Below are positions 58,383 to 64,000 of a stretch of DNA of 64,000 nucleotides, piece by piece. Made by a program: the position numbers and the translations under genes. This DNA is from Asanoa iriomotensis (GTDB lineage Bacteria; Actinomycetota; Actinomycetes; Mycobacteriales; Micromonosporaceae). The notes beneath the pieces were generated by a model. It saw only the letters and a program-made list of their open reading frames with translations. It did no database searches and was not told the origin of the DNA. The stretch is taken from the NCBI RefSeq assembly GCF_016862515.1, contig NZ_BONC01000012.1, positions 1-64,000 of the forward strand, read 5' to 3'. How positions within the stretch are numbered: the first letter of the stretch is position 1; every line of letters starts with the position of its first letter.

Positions 58383-60669
58383 GCAGCGCCACCGCCGACA
58401 GCGCGGCGTTGACGATCGCTCCCGGTGCCAGGTCATGCAGCGCGTACAGGTCGGCGACGGTGCCCGACTGCCCGAACCCGTCCACGCCCAGCGGCACGCA
58501 GGCCACGCCGAGGGCGGAGCCCAGCCAGGCCATCGCGTGCGAGGCCGCGTCGTGCACGGTCACCAGCGGGACGCCGGGCGCGAACGCGGTCCGCAGCGCG
58601 CCGGGCAGCGCCGGCACCCGGGCCGACCGGATGCCCGCGCGCACCGCCGCCTGCCAGTCCGCGTACAGCCGGTCCAGCGACGTCACGTCGACCACGTGCG
58701 CGGCCACACCCTCGTCGGCCAGCTCGTCGGCCGCCGCCAGCACCTCGGGCAGCACCGCGCCGCTGCCGACGAGCTGGACCACCGCCTGCGGGCCGGCGTC
58801 GCGCAGCCGGTAGGCGCCGGCCAGCACCTGCCGCCGCAGCACCGCGTCGCCGAGTCGCGCCCGCGCCTCCTCGAACGGCGCCTGGTCGATCGGCCGGGTG
58901 GTGAGCCGGAAGTAGAAGGCACCGCGGCCGGCGGCCACCGCACCCAGGGCGGCGCAGAGCTGCCAGTCGAGGGCGGCGCCGTACGCCGGTTCCGCGAACG
59001 TCACGCCCGGCAGCTCCAACCCGAGCGACGCGGTGAGCGTCGACTGGTGGGCGCCACCCTCCGGTGCCAGCGTCACCCCTGACGGCGTGCCGGCCACGAC
59101 GAAGCTCGCACCGCTGTAGGTCGCGTAGATGAACGCGTCGAGCCCGCGGCACACGAACGGGTCGTAGACCGTGCCCACCGGCAGCAGCGGCTGCCCCGAC
59201 AGCTCCCCGGCCAGGCCGAGCTGGCCGAGCAGCATGAACAGGTTCATCTCGGAGATGCCCAGCTCGATGTGCTGCCCGGACGGCCCTTCGACCCAGCGCA
59301 GCACCGGATCGGTGGACCAGGTCGTCCGCGCGTCCGGTGCGAAGATCCCGGTGCGGTTGATGAAACCGGCGAGGTTCGTCGAGGTCGCCACGTCCGGCGC
59401 CGTCGTCACCAGATAGGGCGCCACGGACGGATCGCGGGCGAGATCGGTCAACACCCGGCCGAACATCTCCTGAGTGGACGCCCGCGCACCCACCCGCACG
59501 CCGGACCGCACGGGCACGATCGGCTGCTGCGGCGCCGGCCCCGACGAGCGGCCCAGCGCGGCCTGCCTGGCGGCGACCAGCTCTCCCGCGGGCGTCGACG
59601 GGTCGAGCCTGTCCCACTCGGTCGCGACCGTCAGCCCCGACGCGGCCCGCAGCGCGTCGACCTGCTCCCCGGTCAGCAACGCCGAGTGGTTGCGCGGGTG
59701 CCCGGCCGCCGGCAGATGCCAACCCTTCACGGTGTACGCGAACACGACGCTCGGCCGGTCGGTCACCCGGTCGCACTCGGCGTAGGCGGCCAGCAGGGCG
59801 GAGACGTCGTGCCCGCCCAGGTCCTGGAGCAGCAGAGCCAGGTCGTCGTCGGGCACGTCCGCGACCGCGGCGACGACCGGCGCCGGGGCACCGTCGAGGA
59901 ACTGCTTGCGCAGCGGCTCCCCGGTCAGCCCGAACAGCGACTGGTAGTGCTCGTTCGGCATCCGGTCGAGCCAGTCCCGCAGCGCGTCGCCGCCGGTGCG
60001 GGCGAACGCCGCCCGCAGCCGCGAGCCGTACTTGACCTCCACCACGTGCCAGCCGGCCGCCGCGAACTGCGCCGACCACTGCGCCACCCGGATGCCCGGG
60101 ACGACCCGGTCGAGCGACTGCCGGTTGAGGTCGACGACCCACATGACGTTGCCGAGCCCGGCGGTCGCGGGGTCGGCGACCGCCTCCCAGACACTGCCCT
60201 CGTCGAGCTCCGCGTCGCCGAGCACGGCGACGAACCGCGCGTGCGGGCGGGGACCGAAGTGGGCGTCCACGTACCGGCGGGTGGCGGCGGCGAACAGCGG
60301 CGCCGCCGCGCCCAGACCGACCGAACCGGTGGAGAAGTCGACGCCGTCGGGATCCTTCGTGCGCGACGGGTACGCCTGCAGCCCGCCCCGGGCGCGCAGC
60401 CGCGTGAGGTAGGCGGGATCCAGGTTGCCGAGCAGGTACTGGATCGCGTGGAACACCGGCGCCGCGTGGGGCTTGACCGAGACCCGGTCGGCGGGCCCCA
60501 GGTGTCCGAAGTAGAGCGCCGTGAGCACCGACACGAGCGACGCCGACGACGCCTGGTGGCCGCCGACCTTGACGCCGTCGCCGGTCTCGCGTTCGCGGTT
60601 GGCGGCGTCCACCATCCGCACGGCGAGCCACAGCACGCGCCGTTCGATCTCCCGCAGCGCCGCGCTCAT
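58375..60669 (-). CDS. AceE/transketolase-like ThDP-dependent enzyme
   Basis: 764 residues from ATG 60669, ATGA-coupled to the M20 gene before it. The ThDP site GDAELDEGSVWEA...VVDLNRQSLD fits the GDGx(25-30)N motif of the homodimeric pyruvate dehydrogenase E1 (AceE) family, with VFAYTVKGWHLP, EGPSGQHIELGISEMNLFML and TYSGASFVVAGTPSG in the Pyr and C-terminal domains. AceE is about 890 residues and acts with E2/E3, which are absent here. A 2-oxo acid made in the pathway is a likely substrate. The second residue of the GDG motif is Ala, which deserves a check. Confidence 0.87.
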   Translation of the reverse strand: MSAALREIERRVLWLAVRMVDAANRERETGDGVKVGGHQASSASLVSVLTALYFGHLGPADRVSVKPHAAPVFHAIQYLLGNLDPAYLTRLRARGGLQAYPSRTKDPDGVDFSTGSVGLGAAAPLFAAATRRYVDAHFGPRPHARFVAVLGDAELDEGSVWEAVADPATAGLGNVMWVVDLNRQSLDRVVPGIRVAQWSAQFAAAGWHVVEVKYGSRLRAAFARTGGDALRDWLDRMPNEHYQSLFGLTGEPLRKQFLDGAPAPVVAAVADVPDDDLALLLQDLGGHDVSALLAAYAECDRVTDRPSVVFAYTVKGWHLPAAGHPRNHSALLTGEQVDALRAASGLTVATEWDRLDPSTPAGELVAARQAALGRSSGPAPQQPIVPVRSGVRVGARASTQEMFGRVLTDLARDPSVAPYLVTTAPDVATSTNLAGFINRTGIFAPDARTTWSTDPVLRWVEGPSGQHIELGISEMNLFMLLGQLGLAGELSGQPLLPVGTVYDPFVCRGLDAFIYATYSGASFVVAGTPSGVTLAPEGGAHQSTLTASLGLELPGVTFAEPAYGAALDWQLCAALGAVAAGRGAFYFRLTTRPIDQAPFEEARARLGDAVLRRQVLAGAYRLRDAGPQAVVQLVGSGAVLPEVLAAADELADEGVAAHVVDVTSLDRLYADWQAAVRAGIRSARVPALPGALRTAFAPGVPLVTVHDAASHAMAWLGSALGVACVPLGVDGFGQSGTVADLYALHDLAPGAIVNAALSAVALHG

Positions 60670-61970
60670 GCCGGCCGCCCCGGCAGGAACGCCAGCGCGC
60701 CCGCGACGAGCGTCTCCACACCGCGGCGCAGCGTGGGCAGCCGGTCCGGCGCGTAGAACGGCGTGTGCTGCCCCGGCATCCGGGCCATCCGCTCGCGCAG
60801 GTCGCCGTCGGCCGCGTCCCACAGCGCGGCGGCGGTGCTGCCGTAGAACCACATCGTGGCCGGTATCCGCCGCACGGCGTGGGAGGCGTAGTAGGCGAAG
60901 TCCTCGCTGCCCTTGTTGGCCTCGGGCAGGTCGATCACGTCGGCGGCGCCGAACAGCTCCGCGTGCACGGCGCGGACCCGGGCCGTCACCGTGTCGTCGT
61001 TGTCCACCGCGATCGTGTGCTCGCACAGCTCGATCTCCGGTGGGCGGGGTGCCCGGCCGGTCACGGCCACGCCGTTCACGATCCGCTCCATGGCGGCCTG
61101 GAGCTGGTCCATCACGGGTTCGCTGGTGGCGCGCAGCGTCACCTCGAGCACCGCCTCGGGCGGGATGATGTTGGGCCGGGTGCCGGCATGCACCGAACCC
61201 ACGGTCAGCACGGTCATCTCGTCAGGATCGACCTCGCGGGCCACGATCCCCTGCAGCAACACGATGGTCTGCGCGGCCAGCAGCACCGGGTCGACCGACC
61301 AGTGCGGCGCGGCACCGTGCGCGCCGCGCCCGTGGATGGTGATCCGGAAGTTCCGGCAGGCCGAGTACGCGATCCCGGCCTTGTGGTGCACCATCCCGGT
61401 GCGGGTGATCGCGCAGTGCTGTGCCAGCACCACGTCGGGCCGGGGGAACCGGTCGAAGAGCCCGTCGCCGAGCATCGCCTTGGCGCCCTGCATGGTCTCC
61501 TCGGCGGGCTGCGCGATCAGCACCAGCGTGCCGCGCCAGCGGTCGCGGTGCGCGGCCAGCAGCTGGGCGGCGCCGATCAGGCTCGCGGTGTGCAGGTCGT
61601 GGCCGCAGGCGTGCATGACGGGCACAGTCGTCCCGTCGGCGCGGGTGCCGACGGCGGTGCTCGCGTACGGCAGGCCAGTGTCCTCGGCGATCGGCAGTGC
61701 GTCGAAGTCGGCGCGGACCCCGACGACCGGCCCGGGGCCGTTGGTCAGCACGCCGACCACCCCGAGGCCGCCGACGCCCGGGGTCACCTCGAGCCCGGCG
61801 TCCTTGTAGCGGGCGCCGATGATGCCGGCGGTGCGGACCTCGGCGCCGGACAGCTCGGGGTTGGTGTGCAGGTCCTGGTAGAGGGTGTCGACCTCGGGCA
61901 GGACACCGTCGAGGTCGGCGAGGACCGCGCGGGCACGACCGGCGGCCTCCTGTGGTGACTCGGTGGCCAT
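60666..61970 (-). CDS. M20 family metallopeptidase / amidohydrolase
   Basis: 434 residues from ATG 61970 with GGGGAGGA upstream. The metal motifs are intact: MHACGHDLHTASL, QPAEETMQGAKAM (bridging Glu pair), HGRGAHGAAPHWSVDP and HAGTRPNIIP, as in HipO/AbgB-type hippurate and N-acyl amino acid amidohydrolases. It probably frees an L-amino acid from an acyl conjugate. It is the first gene of the operon with AceE-like and D-aminoacylase genes, behind a credible -35/-10 promoter. Confidence 0.93.
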   Translation of the reverse strand: MATESPQEAAGRARAVLADLDGVLPEVDTLYQDLHTNPELSGAEVRTAGIIGARYKDAGLEVTPGVGGLGVVGVLTNGPGPVVGVRADFDALPIAEDTGLPYASTAVGTRADGTTVPVMHACGHDLHTASLIGAAQLLAAHRDRWRGTLVLIAQPAEETMQGAKAMLGDGLFDRFPRPDVVLAQHCAITRTGMVHHKAGIAYSACRNFRITIHGRGAHGAAPHWSVDPVLLAAQTIVLLQGIVAREVDPDEMTVLTVGSVHAGTRPNIIPPEAVLEVTLRATSEPVMDQLQAAMERIVNGVAVTGRAPRPPEIELCEHTIAVDNDDTVTARVRAVHAELFGAADVIDLPEANKGSEDFAYYASHAVRRIPATMWFYGSTAAALWDAADGDLRERMARMPGQHTPFYAPDRLPTLRRGVETLVAGALAFLPGRPA

Positions 61971-62004
61971 CGGATTCCTCCCCTGTGGAGCGGGTTCGAG
62001 CGAC

Positions 62005-62034
62005 AGACTAGCTTTCGCTCTCGGGCGTACTCAA
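62005..62034 (-). promoter_or_regulatory. Promoter of the M20/AceE-like/D-aminoacylase operon
   Basis: On the minus strand TTGAGT (62029-62034) and TAGTCT (62005-62010) are 18 bp apart, 34 bp before ATG 61970. The divergent region also holds the palindromes TTTCGAAA (62051-62058) and GACTAGTC (62066-62073), possible operator parts. Confidence 0.55.
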
Positions 62035-62139
62035 GGAAAAGCTCGCTTGTTTTCGAAACTCTATTGACTAGTCGAACACTTGGGCGTGATGCTGAGGCGG
62101 GCCGGGCGGCCGGCCCTTTGGCGCAGCAAGGAGCGGCAC

Positions 62140-62997
62140 ATGCGGATTGCCAACGTCGCCGGCCGGTTGACCGTCGTCACGCCCGCCGGCGGCATCGACG
62201 TCGAGCGCGCGAGCGGTGGCCGCTTCCCGGCGGACCCCGCCGCCGTCTACGACCGCTGGGCCGAGTTCACCGCGTGGGCGGCCGGCCTCGACGGTGCGGC
62301 CGAAGCCACGGCGGTCGACGAGGCCGATCTGGGCGCGCCGTCGCCCCGGCCCGCGCAGGTGTTCGCGATCGGCCTCAACTACGGCGCGCACGCGCTGGAG
62401 GCCGGCTACGACATCCCGGAAGTGCCGATCACGTTCACGAAGTTCCCGACCTGCATCACGGGCCCGCACGGCGAACTGCCGATCGTGGGTGACACCGTCG
62501 ACTGGGAGGTCGAGCTGGTCGCGGTCGTCGGCCGGCGGGCCGACCACGTCACCACGGACGAGGCCTGGTCCTACATCGCGGGCCTCACGGTCGGGCAGGA
62601 CTACTCGGAGCGCCGGGTGCAGACGCTCGGTCAGACGCCGCAGTTCAGCCTCGGCAAGTCGTTCCCCGGCTTCGGACCGACCGGCCCGTGGCTGGTCACC
62701 CTCGACGAGTTCGACGATCTCGACGACCTGCTGCTGGAGTGCACGGTCAACGGCGCGCTGATGCAGTCGGGCCGCACCCGCGACATGATCGTGTCGGTGC
62801 CGGGCCTGATCTCCCGCCTGTCGGCGGTGTGCCCGTTGCTGCCCGGCGACCTCATCTTCACGGGCACGCCCGAGGGCGTCGGCTCCGGCCGCACGCCGCC
62901 GGTCTACCTGCGCCCGGGCGACGAGGTGGTCAGCACCATCGAGCGCATCGGCGCGATCCGCCAGCGGTGCGTGGCCGCGGCTCACGCGTTCGTCTGA
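62140..62997 (+). CDS. Fumarylacetoacetate hydrolase (FAH) family protein
   Basis: 285 residues from ATG 62140 with AAGGAG 6 nt upstream. The FAH-domain motifs are PAQVFAIGLNYGAHALE, TVDWEVELVAVVGRRA (metal Glu residues), AGLTVGQDYSERRVQ, SLGKSFPGFGPTGPWLV and FTGTPEGVGSGR. Family members hydrolyse or decarboxylate 2,4-dioxo acids in aromatic and sugar-acid catabolism. It is divergent from the M20 operon. The stop overlaps the convergent S9 peptidase by 16 bp. Confidence 0.92.
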   Translation: MRIANVAGRLTVVTPAGGIDVERASGGRFPADPAAVYDRWAEFTAWAAGLDGAAEATAVDEADLGAPSPRPAQVFAIGLNYGAHALEAGYDIPEVPITFTKFPTCITGPHGELPIVGDTVDWEVELVAVVGRRADHVTTDEAWSYIAGLTVGQDYSERRVQTLGQTPQFSLGKSFPGFGPTGPWLVTLDEFDDLDDLLLECTVNGALMQSGRTRDMIVSVPGLISRLSAVCPLLPGDLIFTGTPEGVGSGRTPPVYLRPGDEVVSTIERIGAIRQRCVAAAHAFV

Positions 62998-64000
62998 GTC
63001 GACGGGCGCAGGTGGCGGTCGAGGAAATCGTCGATCGCCGCCGCGCGGCGGGCCCGGCTCGACGGGCGGCCATGCAGGTTCATCAGGTGGCCCTCGCCGG
63101 GGATCCGGACCAGTGCGACGTCGCGGCCGAGCAGCCGCAGCGCGGCGTGCATCTGTTCGCTCTGCGCCACCGGGCAGACGTGGTCGTGCTCGGCGTGGAC
63201 GAGCAGCAGGGGTGTGCGGATCCGGTCGGCGTGCACGAGCGGCGACCGGTCCACGAACCGCGGTGAGCTCCACGGCGGGCCGCCCATCGGGAGGTCGCAG
63301 AACGGTGACGCCCACGCGGCCAGGAAGTCGCTGATGCCGTTCTCGCTGACCGCGCAGGCGAACCGGTCCGTGTGGGCGATCGCCCACTGGGTCATGAAAC
63401 CGCCGTAGCTGACGCCCCAGATCGCCATCCGCCGCGGGTCGATGCCGGGCAGCGCGGCCGCGGCGTCGACCGCCGCCGTGACGTCCTGCCAGTCGGCGCC
63501 GCCCCAGTCGCCGCGGATCGCGGTCGCGAACTCCTCGCCGTAGCCCTGGCTGCCGCGCGGGTTGAGGGTCAGCACCGCGTAGCCGCGCGCCGCCAGCCGC
63601 TGCACCTCGGCCGTGTGCCGCCAACCGACCGCGCCGTGGGGGCCGCCGTGCACGTTGACCAACAACGGCTGCCGGCCGCCGCCGTGTGCGGTCAGCCAGG
63701 CGTCGACCCCTTCGACGGGCACCGGTGTCATCGGCGCGGCGTCGCGTACCGCCGACGGATTGGCCTCCGTCACCGCGCGGGAGCGGCCGGTCGGCTCGTC
63801 GGCCACGTGGACGTCGCCGGGGTTGAGGGCGTCGCTGCGGACGAACGCGATCCGGCCGCCGCCGACCGACGGCGACAGGCAGGTGTGCGCGCCGTCGAAG
63901 ACCCGGCCGCTGCGGCCGGACGCGGGTGCGAACCAGGCGAGGGGCCCGCGCCCGCCGACGGCCACCTCGGTGTAGATGCGGTCGCTGGCCGCGGACCAGA
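62982..64000 (-). CDS. S9 family (prolyl oligopeptidase-like) peptidase, C-terminal part (partial)
   Basis: The frame is open to the window edge, so the N-terminal part lies beyond 64000. The visible 339 residues start within the beta-propeller (SAASDRIYTEVAVGG, IAFVRSDALNPGDVHV) and contain the whole alpha/beta-hydrolase domain: VHGGPHGAVGW (oxyanion), nucleophile GVSYGGFMTQ, Asp in HAEHDHVCP and His in PGEGHLMN. It is an acylaminoacyl-peptidase/dipeptidyl-peptidase-type serine peptidase. It may join the neighbouring peptide-breakdown genes. The GTG at 63965 is not the true start. Confidence 0.92.
   Translation of the reverse strand, partial: WSAASDRIYTEVAVGGRGPLAWFAPASGRSGRVFDGAHTCLSPSVGGGRIAFVRSDALNPGDVHVADEPTGRSRAVTEANPSAVRDAAPMTPVPVEGVDAWLTAHGGGRQPLLVNVHGGPHGAVGWRHTAEVQRLAARGYAVLTLNPRGSQGYGEEFATAIRGDWGGADWQDVTAAVDAAAALPGIDPRRMAIWGVSYGGFMTQWAIAHTDRFACAVSENGISDFLAAWASPFCDLPMGGPPWSSPRFVDRSPLVHADRIRTPLLLVHAEHDHVCPVAQSEQMHAALRLLGRDVALVRIPGEGHLMNLHGRPSSRARRAAAIDDFLDRHLRPSTQTNA

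Noticed and set aside
1-64000. CRISPR arrays, tRNA or rRNA genes, insertion sequences, prophage genes, polyketide or peptide synthetase clusters
   Set aside because: No direct-repeat array, cloverleaf, transposase, integrase or modular synthase domain was recognised on either strand.

Overview
The window is about 64 kb of very GC-rich DNA with strong third-position G/C bias, frequent GTG starts, many ATGA/GTGA start-stop overlaps, several apparently leaderless promoters (TANNNT 6-7 nt before the start codon) and secreted proteins with Tat-type or lipoprotein signals. Together with ECF sigma factors, GPH and CUT sugar transporters and F420-type oxidoreductases, this points to a filamentous actinobacterium, plausibly Micromonosporaceae; the family is an inference. 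It reads as accessory chromosome: regulators, transporters and catabolic operons, with no rRNA, tRNA, CRISPR array, insertion sequence or phage gene seen. It is almost fully coding. The longest gene-free stretch is 229 bp (27901-28129), and it carries two operators.

Region by region: (1) 1-3.8 kb: tail of a TPR-type regulator, a gamma-glutamyltranspeptidase, and an ECF sigma / zinc anti-sigma pair. (2) 3.9-13.1 kb: an unusual locus with a caspase-like protease fused to a large membrane domain, an SDR, a translationally linked trio (zinc-ribbon protein, membrane protein, SAF-domain membrane protein), and a 1136-aa macro / beta-propeller-like / KAP P-loop NTPase. This is the best candidate for an undescribed conflict or signalling system. 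(3) 13.2-23.6 kb: secreted metallophosphoesterase, SDR, alpha-amylase, DUF4166 and SRPBCC pair, GPH transporter, DUF899, a SnoaL-tailed ECF sigma factor, PPOX oxidoreductase, esterase. (4) 23.6-30.2 kb: a LacI-controlled CUT1 sugar importer (no ATPase gene) divergent from two coupled ADP-ribosylglycohydrolase-family genes, with matching CAAACCGGTTTG operators on both sides of the intergenic region and a 17-bp hairpin terminator.

(5) 30.3-32.1 kb: DUF6584 protein and a lipoprotein of the BAAT / acyl-CoA thioesterase type. (6) 32.1-42.8 kb: a tightly packed eight-gene operon (flavin monooxygenase, xylose/ribose-type ABC importer, acetoacetyl-CoA synthetase-like ligase, TetR, SDR, APH-like kinase) divergent from an acyl-CoA dehydrogenase; it looks like uptake plus acyl-CoA breakdown of an unknown compound. 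(7) 42.7-51 kb: a molybdenum hydroxylase operon (FAD, 2Fe-2S and two separate molybdopterin subunits, MoxR ATPase, VWA protein, amidohydrolase, YciI) ending at a hairpin and facing a GntR/FCD regulator across a perfect 16-bp palindrome. (8) 51-53.7 kb: CPA1 Na+/H+ antiporter, GNAT, DUF1579-like protein. (9) 53.8-64 kb: a threonine synthase-like / GntR / prolidase-like operon converging on an operon of D-aminoacylase, AceE-like ThDP enzyme and M20 amidohydrolase, then an FAH-family hydrolase and the C-terminal part of an S9 peptidase. The last region looks like breakdown of N-acylated or cyclic amino-acid derivatives.
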